DNA of 5,315 nucleotides from an uncultured Collinsella sp. (GCA_900758885.1 CAAETD010000059.1:1-5315); one strand, 5' to 3'. Numbered from the stretch's first letter, positions 1 through 5,315 are shown. Program-made: numbers and translations. The notes: generated from the letters alone by a model not told the origin.

Positions 1-350
1 CGTTGGCAACGGGGGCCTTCGCGCTGCGGAATGATTTTGGAAACTAAGTACGGGGACCCGCCCAAGCCGTCCTGCTCGATCGCCCTTGTGGCGTTGGGGC
101 GGAAAGGATGGGGCGTCAGGGCTTCTTTGCTGATGAGGGGTTAGTATGCCCGGGCTTGGTTGGGGAAGGTTTTGTCTAGGGATGCTTGGAGCTTTTCGAA
201 GGATGCTCGCAAGTTGTGGCTCTGGTCGGTTGAGCGTTTGACTTTTGTGGTGGGGGAGTCGAGGAGGCCGTTTCTCTGTGTCGGGGGGAAGGAGAAAAGG
301 TCTGCATGTTTTAGGGACGGCTGCTGTGCTGCGTCGTTGGAAGAATGCAT
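1..350 (-). pseudogene. Possible broken small ORF, unknown function
   Basis: I do not recognise this product. On the minus strand a frame opens with ATG at 350-348. A perfect AGGAGG lies upstream (plus 361-366), 10 nt from the ATG, slightly further than ideal. The frame runs 69 codons to a TAA at 143-141. Below that stop the same frame stays open for 46 more codons to the window edge, so a single substitution (GAA to TAA at base 143) could have broken a longer gene. The predicted peptide is hydrophilic and rich in Ser, Thr, Pro, Asn and Gln, with no visible signal peptide, membrane segment or known motif. Against a real gene: the DNA is strongly GT-skewed on the plus strand, which depletes stops on both strands, and the plus strand is equally open. 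It could be an intact 69-aa gene, a pseudogene, or non-coding repeat-derived DNA. Confidence 0.25.
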
Positions 351-456
351 GCTTATGCGGCCTCCTCGATGTCCACCAAAAGGTTGCGCACGGGGTATGC
401 TGCTAGGTTCCGTGCGTTGGCAGTATTATGCCGCGGCTGTTGCAAAGAAGCGCTAA

Positions 457-549
457 AGAAAGGCTTAACCTGGTTTGGTGTTACGATGAAACTGCAGGTC
501 AGAGGTATTGAGTAACACTCTTGAAAGGTTTTGAGCTTAAGGGCTTTCT
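457..549. repeat. Palindromic element A with conserved loop word
   Basis: This is an imperfect palindrome. The outer stem is AGAAAG (457-462) with CTTTCT (544-549), continued by CTTAA (464-468) with TTAAG (537-541). The inner stem is GTGTTAC (478-484) with GTAACAC (512-518). The terminal loop contains AAACTGCAGGTCAGAG (489-504), which recurs exactly in the loop of the palindrome at 4953-5073 although the stem sequences differ. It lies just past the 3' end of the minus-strand Nudix-Vsr gene, so it could act as a transcript 3' structure, but no clean T-run follows it. The pairings were read directly; any function is inferred. Confidence 0.5.
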
Positions 550-603
550 AAGGTTTGTGACGTGGATGTGGCGCGGACGTGCGGAGCGTGTGAATGCTCG
601 CTG

Positions 604-1590
604 TTAGCGCTGCGGTTCTGCGGCGCGCACCCGCTCGATGACCTTTTTCATGGTGGCGTCGATGCGGTCCTTTTTGAGTTCGCATTCCCAGATGGTTATG
701 GGTGTCCAGCCCATTTGAGTGAGTGCCGCCACGGCAGCGCGGTCACGCTCGACGTTGCGACGGAACTTTGCCTCCCAAAACTCAACGTTGCGCTTGGGCT
801 GGCTTGGATTGCACTTAGGGCAGCGATGCCAAAAGCAGCCGTTGACGAAGATGGCGATCTTGCGCCCGGGGAAGGCGATGTCGGGCTTGCCGGGTACCTT
901 CCATTCCAAACGATAGCCCGTAAGGCCCGCGGCCCGCAAGCGCTGGCGAACGAGCAGCTCGGGCTTGGTGTTTGCACGCTTGTTGCCCTTCATGGACTTT
1001 TTGATGGCGGCGCGACGGCGGACCAGTTCGCGCTCGTCAGCGGAGAGGTCCGAGGTATCGATGCCGTCGAGCAGGCCGGGCTTGGGACGCTTCTTGCTGC
1101 GGCGCTTAGGTGCGCGCTTGGGTTTGGTGGCGGGTTTGTCGGCTGTGTTGGGCACGGCGTCATCGGCGGAGCTTGTCTCGAGCCGGTCTTCCTTCAGCTC
1201 AATCAGGGCATCAATGAGCCCCTTGTCAGCGGGCATCCATTCCACCGTGGCAAGCGAGGTGCGCGGAATCCAGCGGATATCGAGCTGGCGGTCGTGCTTC
1301 TGGGGCTCATCGGATTCATCGGCGAGCGAGCAGTAGTAGCACTCCATGGAGAGATGGAAATCGGGGTAGTCGTACTCAACGGTATAGAAATCGCGCAGGT
1401 TGGTGACTTTTACCTGCAGCTCTTCCATGAGCTCGCGGCGTACGGCGTCCTCGGGCGTCTCGCCGCGCATGAGCTTGCCACCGGGAAACTCCCAAAGTCC
1501 CTGCATGTCGCCGTAGCCGCGCTGCACGGCAAGCAGCTCATCGGATCCTTCCTTGCGAATGATCCCAGCGGCAACATGAACAGTCTTCAA
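604..1590 (-). CDS. MutT-type Nudix hydrolase fused to Vsr endonuclease
   Basis: This is a 328-aa cytoplasmic protein with two domains. Residues 1-135 form a MutT/NudG-like Nudix hydrolase, a family that cleaves oxidised or non-canonical (d)NTPs to the monophosphate. The Nudix box starts at G38 and has E44, R52-E53-L54 and E56-E57; Gln59 replaces the usual Gly. It is preceded by LWEFPGGK, and PADKG (120-124) sits where MutT relatives contact the base. Residues 150-171 are a Lys/Arg/Pro-rich linker. Residues 198-322 match Vsr, the endonuclease that nicks beside T:G mismatches left by deaminated 5-methylcytosine. Visible Vsr features are GKPD with presumed catalytic D237, NGCFWH (250-255) with the intercalating F253-W254 and H255, ERD (281-283), and C252, C257, C260 and C303 as a likely zinc site. 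The start is TTG, supported by AGAGAGGA (1597-1604) 6 nt upstream; a later start would cut the first Nudix strand. No DNA methyltransferase is nearby. The domain calls are firm; the joint role is inferred. Confidence 0.93.
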   Translation of the reverse strand: MKTVHVAAGIIRKEGSDELLAVQRGYGDMQGLWEFPGGKLMRGETPEDAVRRELMEELQVKVTNLRDFYTVEYDYPDFHLSMECYYCSLADESDEPQKHDRQLDIRWIPRTSLATVEWMPADKGLIDALIELKEDRLETSSADDAVPNTADKPATKPKRAPKRRSKKRPKPGLLDGIDTSDLSADERELVRRRAAIKKSMKGNKRANTKPELLVRQRLRAAGLTGYRLEWKVPGKPDIAFPGRKIAIFVNGCFWHRCPKCNPSQPKRNVEFWEAKFRRNVERDRAAVAALTQMGWTPITIWECELKKDRIDATMKKVIERVRAAEPQR

Positions 1591-1596
1591 CAGGAG

Positions 1597-1604
1597 TCCT
1601 CTCT
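1597..1604 (-). promoter_or_regulatory. RBS supporting the TTG start of the Nudix-Vsr gene
   Basis: Read on the minus strand this is AGAGAGGA, 6 nt before the TTG codon at 1590-1588. No in-frame ATG, GTG or TTG lies upstream as far as about 1680, and the next in-frame ATG (Met29) falls inside the Nudix fold. The site therefore decides the start. Confidence 0.7.
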
Positions 1605-1622
1605 CAACATCAACAAGTGGCA

Positions 1623-1734
1623 GGGTAGTCTTTTTGGGACGGGGCTTTTTTAGCTGCCCTATGTCAAATGCGGCCTCATGCTTCGAAGGCTTCGGATGGG
1701 GTAGCTAAAAAGCCCCGTCCCAAAAAGACTACCC
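1623..1734. repeat. Near-perfect 32-33 bp inverted repeat between divergent genes
   Basis: The left arm (1623-1655) begins GGGTAGTCTTTTTGGGAC. The right arm (1703-1734) is its exact reverse complement except for one T (six T at 1646-1651 against five A at 1707-1711). Weaker pairing continues inward (about 1656-1663 with 1695-1702), leaving a loop of roughly 30 nt. It lies between the Nudix-Vsr start and the transporter promoter, so a transcript from either side could fold into a very long hairpin. No transposase is present. The core words recur near 5117-5213, which suggests a dispersed intergenic repeat family. A TTGACA (plus 1667-1662, minus strand) lies at the edge of the loop but has no matching -10. 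Confidence 0.85.
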
Positions 1735-1738
1735 CTAC

Positions 1739-1765
1739 CTTACACAACGGTAAGGCAAGCGTAAG
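1739..1765 (+). promoter_or_regulatory. Candidate response-regulator operator, 11-bp phased half-sites
   Basis: CTTAC (1739-1743), GTAAG (1750-1754) and GTAAG (1761-1765) start exactly 11 bp apart; the first is inverted. Direct repeats at about one helical turn are typical of OmpR-family response regulators, the class that controls BceAB-type transporters. The site lies about 75 nt upstream of the ATPase start and just before a possible promoter (-10-like TATAGA at 1801-1806, with no convincing -35), as expected for an activator. The spacing is seen; the regulator is inferred. Confidence 0.4.
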
Positions 1766-1790
1766 CCATATCGATGGTAGCCGACTCGGC

Positions 1791-1828
1791 TTCTTGCGAC
1801 TATAGATGCCGTAGACTAATCGCAAGAA
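1791..1828 (+). promoter_or_regulatory. 9-bp inverted repeat overlapping the ATPase RBS
   Basis: TTCTTGCGA (1791-1799) and TCGCAAGAA (1820-1828) are perfect reverse complements separated by 20 nt. The right half runs into the Shine-Dalgarno region AGAAAGGA (1825-1832). If transcription starts upstream of 1791, the hairpin would hide part of the ribosome binding site. If it starts near 1812, the repeat can only be a DNA operator around the promoter. Either reading implies control of the transporter operon. Confidence 0.4.
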
Positions 1829-1832
1829 AGGA
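1825..1832 (+). promoter_or_regulatory. RBS of the ABC ATPase gene
   Basis: AGAAAGGA ends 6 nt before ATG 1839. This favours that start over the second in-frame ATG at 1854 (Met6). Confidence 0.7.
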
Positions 1833-1838
1833 CTCGGT

Positions 1839-2624
1839 ATGCAAACCACGCACATGGCGACCCCGGTACTGGAGGTCGCGCATCTCGAAAAGGTATACGG
1901 AGCGCTAGGCAACGTGACCCGCGCGCTCAACGATGTCAACTTTACGGTCAACCGCGGCGAATTCGTGGGCATCATGGGCGCTTCGGGCTCGGGCAAGTCG
2001 ACGTTGCTCAACTGCGTCTCGACCATCGATAGCGCCACGAGCGGCACGATCCGCATTAACGGTCAGGACGTGACGCGCATGAAGCAGGCCAAGCTTTCGC
2101 AGTTCCGCCGCGAGGAGCTCGGCTTTATCTTCCAGGACTCCAACCTGCTCGATACGCTCACGGCACGCGAGAACATCGCCCTGCCGCTCACCATCGCCCG
2201 CACAAACTCGGCAGAGATCTCGACTCGCGTGCAGGATGTGGCAGCGCGCCTGTCCATCAGCCAGGTGCTCGACAAGTATCCCTACCAGATGTCCGGCGGT
2301 CAGCAGCAGCGCGTTGCCGCGGCTCGCGCGCTCGTCACCGACCCCACCATGATCATGGCCGACGAGCCCACCGGCGCCCTCGACTCCAAAAGCGCCCGCC
2401 TGTTGCTCGAGAGCCTAGAGGCCCTCAACCGCCGCCTACGCGCCACCGTGCTCATGGTCACGCACGACAGCTTTGCCGCCAGCTACACGAGCCGTGTGCT
2501 GTTTATTCGCGACGGCAAGATCTTCACCGAGCTGCGCCGCGGCGACACCGACCGCCGAGAGTTCTTCGACCGCATTATGGAGGTCGTTGCCATGATGGGC
2601 GGTGAGGGCTCCGATGCTCTGTAA
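1839..2624 (+). CDS. ABC transporter ATP-binding protein, BceA-like
   Basis: This is a 261-aa cytoplasmic ATPase that would power the permease encoded immediately downstream. All nucleotide-binding motifs are present and intact: Walker A GASGSGKST (47-55), Q-loop Gln99 in FIFQD, signature SGGQQQR (152-158), Walker B MIMADEP (171-177) with catalytic Glu176, D-loop GALD (179-182) and switch His209 in VTHD. Length and motif style fit the MacB/LolD/BceA group of type VII exporters, whose members partner FtsX-domain permeases. The BceA assignment rests on the partner, which has a Bce-type layout. In characterised systems such pairs confer resistance to bacitracin, lantibiotics or related cell-wall-active peptides; the substrate here cannot be read from the sequence. 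The reading frame overlaps the permease start by 11 nt, indicating one operon with coupled translation. The upstream region carries a candidate response-regulator site and a repeat over the RBS. MacB-type export is a less likely alternative. Confidence 0.95.
   Translation: MQTTHMATPVLEVAHLEKVYGALGNVTRALNDVNFTVNRGEFVGIMGASGSGKSTLLNCVSTIDSATSGTIRINGQDVTRMKQAKLSQFRREELGFIFQDSNLLDTLTARENIALPLTIARTNSAEISTRVQDVAARLSISQVLDKYPYQMSGGQQQRVAAARALVTDPTMIMADEPTGALDSKSARLLLESLEALNRRLRATVLMVTHDSFAASYTSRVLFIRDGKIFTELRRGDTDRREFFDRIMEVVAMMGGEGSDAL
2604..2608 (+). promoter_or_regulatory. RBS that decides the permease start
   Basis: GAGGG lies inside the end of the ATPase gene, 5 nt before ATG 2614. A GTG at 2602 would add four residues, but its own upstream sequence offers only a weak match. 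The MLCKLAWGNVRR start from 2614 also resembles the usual BceB N-terminus. Confidence 0.6.
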
Positions 2625-4851
2625 ACTCGCTTGGGGCAACGTCCGCCGCGCCGGCCGCGACTACCTCGTCTACCTTTTGACGCTCACCCTGGGCGTCACG
2701 GTCTTCTATGCCTTTAACACCATCTCGATGCAGGTCGACATCGCCGGCATCGATGAAAAGGGCTTGGCGCAGGTTATGGGCAGCATGCTCGGCAACCTGA
2801 CGTACTTTTTGGCCGGTGTCATGGCCTTTTTGATGGTGTATGCCAATAACTTCATCATGAAACGCCGCAAGAAGGAGTTTGGCCTGTACCAGGTGCTTGG
2901 CATGGGGCGCGGGCGCGTCGCCACGATCATGGCGCTCGAGACCGTGATAGTATCGGTCGTGGCCTTTGTCGCCGGCATTGTGCTAGGTGTGGGACTCTCC
3001 CAGCTCATGACGTTCTTTACGGCCTCGCTCTTTAAGACACAGATCGCCAATTTCCACTTCTTTTTCTCGGTGCATGCGTTCAACCTGACCCTTGCCTGCA
3101 TGCTCGTAATGTTTGTGCTCACGCTACTGCTGAACCTTCGCGCCGTGCGTCGTACCAAACTCATCGAGCTTATGGGTGCCGAGCGTCGCAACGAGAGCAT
3201 CAAGACGCGCAACCCCTGGATTGCGATTGCCATCTTTGTCGTGGGCGTGGCGCTTGTGGGCGTGGCCTATTACCGTCTGCTACGTGATGGGTTCCCGCTA
3301 ACCGCGACGGACAGCAAGCTGCAAGAGGCCATGAACCAGTTTGGTATTACGACCGCTATGGTTACCGTGGGCACCTTTGCCCTGTTCTGGGGGCTCTCGG
3401 GCATGCTCATCAAGCTGCTGCAGAGCCTGCGCAGCGTGTATTGGCGTGGCCTCAATATGTTTACCGTGCGTCAGCTTTCGGCCAAGGTCAATACGGTGTG
3501 CTTTTCGATGGGCGTCATCGCGATGATCCTGTTCCTCGCCATTACCTCGGTGACGTGCGGTATGTCGATCGCCAACGTGATGAACGAAAACCTGGAGCGC
3601 TATAATCCGGCCGACATGTCGCAGACGTATATCTATTACGCGCCCGATACGCTCGACTACTACAAAGAGTATGTCAATCCGTCTGAGGCCGATCGCATGG
3701 TGCTGGCCGATGCAACGGTCGATTTGTACTCCGCATGGCACGGCGATCGTGTCGACCCCGATAACGTTGCAGACGGTATTAAAGGCAAGTCGGCGGACAA
3801 CAACGACGAGACCGGCAAGAAGGTCAATATCGCCGATGTTGCCGGTGAGCATGTGCAGATCGATTCGTATCTGAGTTACCCGCTTGGCGGCTCGGATCCT
3901 TCGGTGACCCCAAGTGAGATGTGCAAGACCATGGGCGAAAAGCTTCCCAAGGCGTTCGGGGGTAGCAATGCCGACATGACAGGCCTGTCTGTGACGCCGG
4001 CAAGTCAGTACAACAAACTGCGCCAGATGATGGGCAAGGAGCCGGTGCACATCGGTCACGACCAGTATCTGCTCACGTGTGATATGGGCGGCGAACTGGT
4101 CGACCTGTACACCAAGTATATGGCTGGCGGCCATACCCTTACCTTGGGCGGGCATACGCTCAAGCCCGCAACCGATAAGTCGGACGAAGATACGGCGGCC
4201 ATCGCCAACTCGGCGATGGGCAGTAATGGGGGTACCGTCGTCGTTGCCGACGAGCTGTTGTCCCAACTTAATCTGCAGCCGTATTCCAGTAGTCTGCTCG
4301 TTAACTACAAACAGGGGATGGATACGACCGAGGCAGACGAGAGTATTAAATACACTGTGCTCGACAATCTGCTCGTTGACGGCAAGGAGCCGGGGTCGTG
4401 GGGAACCTTCATCACACGCTCCGAGATGTACGCGCAAGCAGCGCAAATGAACGGTCTTATTAGCTACCTAGCCATCTACATCGGCTTTGTATTGGTCGTT
4501 GCATGCGAGGCGATTCTGTCGATTCAGCAACTCTCCAACGTGGCCGACGGTAGCCGCAGCTATCGTGTGCTGGCACAGATTGGCTGCGACGACCGCCAGA
4601 TTCGCCATTCGGTGATGGCACAGCAGGCGGTATTCTTCCTGTTCCCGCTGGCAGTGGGCCTGGCGCACTCCTTTGTGGCACTTAAGGTGATCATCGAGCT
4701 GGTGAGTATTTTCGGAAATATGAGCATCGGCGGCACCGTGGGCCTCACCTGTGCGATTTTCCTGGCAGCATACGGTGGCTACTTCCTGGTGACCTATCTC
4801 ATGAGCACCGGCATGGTGCGAGCCGCCATAGCCACCCGCTACAGCGAGTAA
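2614..4851 (+). CDS. FtsX-family ABC permease, BceB-like
   Basis: This is a 745-aa inner-membrane protein, the transmembrane partner of the preceding ATPase. Ten membrane helices can be read, at roughly 17-37, 60-82, 102-130, 156-175, 202-222, 246-266, 295-315, 615-636, 670-695 and 709-730. Helices 2-4 and 8-10 carry the two FtsX units, with cytoplasmic motifs KRRKKEFGLYQVLGM (83-97) and RSYRVLAQIG in the C-terminal unit. Between helices 7 and 8 lies an external domain of about 290 residues, the hallmark of BceB permeases that bind peptide antibiotics or lipid II-cycle intermediates and signal to a histidine kinase. The total is roughly 100 residues longer than I recall for Bacillus BceB, mostly in that domain, which is Asp- and Gly-rich with few hydrophobic stretches. 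It is followed by an intrinsic terminator. A GTG at 2602 is a possible but weaker start. Family and topology are well supported; the target peptide is unknown, and no kinase or regulator gene is in view. Confidence 0.93.
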   Translation: MLCKLAWGNVRRAGRDYLVYLLTLTLGVTVFYAFNTISMQVDIAGIDEKGLAQVMGSMLGNLTYFLAGVMAFLMVYANNFIMKRRKKEFGLYQVLGMGRGRVATIMALETVIVSVVAFVAGIVLGVGLSQLMTFFTASLFKTQIANFHFFFSVHAFNLTLACMLVMFVLTLLLNLRAVRRTKLIELMGAERRNESIKTRNPWIAIAIFVVGVALVGVAYYRLLRDGFPLTATDSKLQEAMNQFGITTAMVTVGTFALFWGLSGMLIKLLQSLRSVYWRGLNMFTVRQLSAKVNTVCFSMGVIAMILFLAITSVTCGMSIANVMNENLERYNPADMSQTYIYYAPDTLDYYKEYVNPSEADRMVLADATVDLYSAWHGDRVDPDNVADGIKGKSADNNDETGKKVNIADVAGEHVQIDSYLSYPLGGSDPSVTPSEMCKTMGEKLPKAFGGSNADMTGLSVTPASQYNKLRQMMGKEPVHIGHDQYLLTCDMGGELVDLYTKYMAGGHTLTLGGHTLKPATDKSDEDTAAIANSAMGSNGGTVVVADELLSQLNLQPYSSSLLVNYKQGMDTTEADESIKYTVLDNLLVDGKEPGSWGTFITRSEMYAQAAQMNGLISYLAIYIGFVLVVACEAILSIQQLSNVADGSRSYRVLAQIGCDDRQIRHSVMAQQAVFFLFPLAVGLAHSFVALKVIIELVSIFGNMSIGGTVGLTCAIFLAAYGGYFLVTYLMSTGMVRAAIATRYSE

Positions 4852-4889
4852 CAAGCGGGCAAAATCGTCGCAAAATCAGAGGCGTATGA

Positions 4890-4929
4890 CCGCCGCGAAG
4901 GGACCAGGGGCCCTTTCGCGGCGGTTTTT
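4890..4929 (+). terminator. Intrinsic terminator of the transporter operon
   Basis: CCGCCGCGAAGGG (4890-4902) pairs with CCCTTTCGCGGCGG (4911-4924) with one bulged base, closing an 8-nt loop. TTTTT (4925-4929) follows. It begins 38 nt after the permease stop codon and is the strongest terminator in the window. Confidence 0.92.
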
Positions 4930-4952
4930 GCCAATCTGGTGCGTCTCAGATA

Positions 4953-5073
4953 CAAGTGAGTAGACTTTTTTGAACCTGCCGAGCACATCGCGACAAATGA
5001 TCTATAAAACTGCAGGTCAGAGCTGTGGCGTTTTAGGGCGTGCTCGGCCTTCTGCAAAAAGCCTACTCACTTG
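4953..5073. repeat. Long palindromic element B with conserved loop word
   Basis: Four blocks pair in order. CAAGTGAGTAG (4953-4963) pairs with CTACTCACTTG (5063-5073). After one mismatch, C4965 pairs with G5061 and TTTTT (4966-4970) with AAAAA (5056-5060). GCCGAGCAC (4978-4986) pairs with GTGCTCGGC (5040-5048). The 53-nt loop holds AAACTGCAGGTCAGAG (5007-5022), the same word found in the loop of element A. TTTTT follows the right arm (5075-5079), so on the plus strand it could serve as a backup terminator. The size suggests a structured RNA or a small non-autonomous mobile repeat; the sequence does not decide between these. Confidence 0.7.
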
Positions 5074-5116
5074 GTTTTTCTGCTAGAAGACCGCCACGAG
5101 GGAAGGCAACTCCCCC

Positions 5117-5213
5117 GGGTAGTCGTTGGGGACGTTCTTAAACGACTACCCAAGGAGTGTCCCCAACTGCCGGCAGAAAAGGAACGTCCCCAAGTGCCGC
5201 CCCAATGACTACC
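5117..5213. repeat. Mosaic of overlapping inverted and direct repeats
   Basis: GGGTAGTCGTT (5117-5127) and AACGACTACCC (5141-5151) form a perfect 11-bp hairpin. TTGGGGACGTTC (5126-5137) also pairs perfectly with GAACGTCCCCAA (5182-5193). AAGGAGTGTCCCCAA (5152-5166) and AAGGAACGTCCCCAA (5179-5193) are direct repeats 27 bp apart, separated by the palindrome CTGCCGGCAG (5167-5176). GACTACC occurs again at 5207-5213. The pairings are mutually exclusive, so a transcript could switch between folds. The element sits 36 nt before the next likely start codon and shares core words with the inverted repeat at 1623-1734. Confidence 0.75.
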
Positions 5214-5248
5214 ATGGCAACGCCGCAGGTAGAGGACGGACAGACACT

Positions 5249-5315
5249 ATGACCCAATCCGAGGGCACGGAAACGACAGGAGCCCCCGCTCGTGACCGCG
5301 GGTCGGGGCTGCGAC
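5249..5315 (+). CDS. Start of an unidentified gene, cut by the window edge
   Basis: ATG at 5249 opens a frame with no stop through the last base, giving 22 complete codons beginning MTQSEGTETTGAPARD. The N-terminus is polar and rich in Thr, Gly, Ser and charged residues. No domain or complete signal peptide is visible in so short a piece, so no function is offered. AGAGGA (5231-5236) and GGA (5238-5240) lie 12 and 8 nt upstream; both are moderate ribosome binding sites. The repeat mosaic ending at 5213 would lie in its leader if transcription begins before about 5117. The frame could still be a chance opening, because only 67 nt are available. Confidence 0.5.
   Translation, partial: MTQSEGTETTGAPARDRGSGLR

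Noticed and set aside
1..47. 3' end of an upstream plus-strand gene (frames stopping at 34 or 47)
   Set aside because: Three plus frames and one minus frame are open across these bases, so the true frame, if any, cannot be chosen from under 50 nt.
160..456. 98-codon plus-strand open frame starting with TTG
   Set aside because: It has an odd Trp/Cys/Arg-rich composition, no clear ribosome binding site or motif, and is antisense to the slightly more plausible minus-strand frame with AGGAGG. It is kept only as part of the twin-stop observation.
1363..1372. Another GGTAGTC repeat copy inside the Nudix domain
   Set aside because: It encodes conserved YDYPD-region residues and lacks the adjoining GGGAC word, so it is a chance match in coding sequence.
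562..1653. 363-codon plus-strand open frame across the Nudix-Vsr gene
   Set aside because: It is the antisense shadow of a gene with two intact domains on the minus strand. Its predicted protein shows no recognisable motif, and it enters the inverted repeat before stopping.
1662..1667. TTGACA -35 hexamer for the Nudix-Vsr gene (minus strand)
   Set aside because: No -10-like hexamer lies 15-19 nt downstream; that stretch is the G/C- and A-rich arm of the inverted repeat.
1623..1734. Insertion-sequence ends or a CRISPR array
   Set aside because: There is no transposase and only about 50 nt between the arms, and no regularly spaced direct repeats with unique spacers are present.
3298..4446. 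382-codon minus-strand open frame inside the permease gene
   Set aside because: The plus strand encodes a clear FtsX permease throughout. The antisense product is His/Arg-rich with no domain, as expected from antisense reading of high-GC coding sequence.
4839..5057. 72-codon minus-strand open frame starting with TTG
   Set aside because: It runs through palindrome B, the operon terminator and the end of the permease gene, so it is better explained as repeat- and terminator-derived sequence. No convincing ribosome binding site precedes it.

Overview
The window is high-GC bacterial DNA. Codon use favours G/C at third positions. A bacitracin-type (BceAB-like) exporter, a MutT-Vsr fusion and short palindromic intergenic repeats together suggest the Coriobacteriia, most likely Collinsella. 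That assignment rests on general recognition of gene style; there is no rRNA or other marker here to prove it.

Layout. Positions 1-603 contain no confident gene. They hold an eroded-looking, GT-skewed stretch that is open on both strands apart from one shared stop site near 143, followed by a palindromic element (457-549). Positions 604-1590 (minus strand) encode a two-domain DNA-hygiene protein: an N-terminal MutT-type Nudix hydrolase joined by a Lys/Arg-rich linker to a C-terminal Vsr very-short-patch-repair endonuclease. Positions 1591-1838 are a divergent intergenic region. It contains a near-perfect 32-33 bp inverted repeat, an array of 11-bp-phased GTAAG half-sites, and a 9-bp inverted repeat that overlaps the next ribosome binding site.

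Positions 1839-4851 (plus strand) are a two-gene operon for a BceAB/FtsX-type ABC transporter. The ATPase and the ten-helix permease overlap by 11 nt and are therefore probably translationally coupled. The permease has the large external domain, between helices 7 and 8, that marks antimicrobial-peptide sensing and detoxification transporters. No two-component system is present in the window, although such transporters normally work with one. The operon ends at a strong intrinsic terminator (4890-4929).

Positions 4930-5248 are gene-free and rich in repeats. A second long palindrome (4953-5073) carries in its loop the same 16-nt word as the 457-549 element. It is followed by a mosaic of overlapping inverted and direct repeats (5117-5213) that shares its core words with the inverted repeat at 1623-1734. 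A new plus-strand reading frame probably starts at 5249 and runs off the edge.

The protein-coding content is mostly recognisable. The least explained signal is the set of structured intergenic repeats: two families, each present at least twice here, placed beside gene ends and starts.
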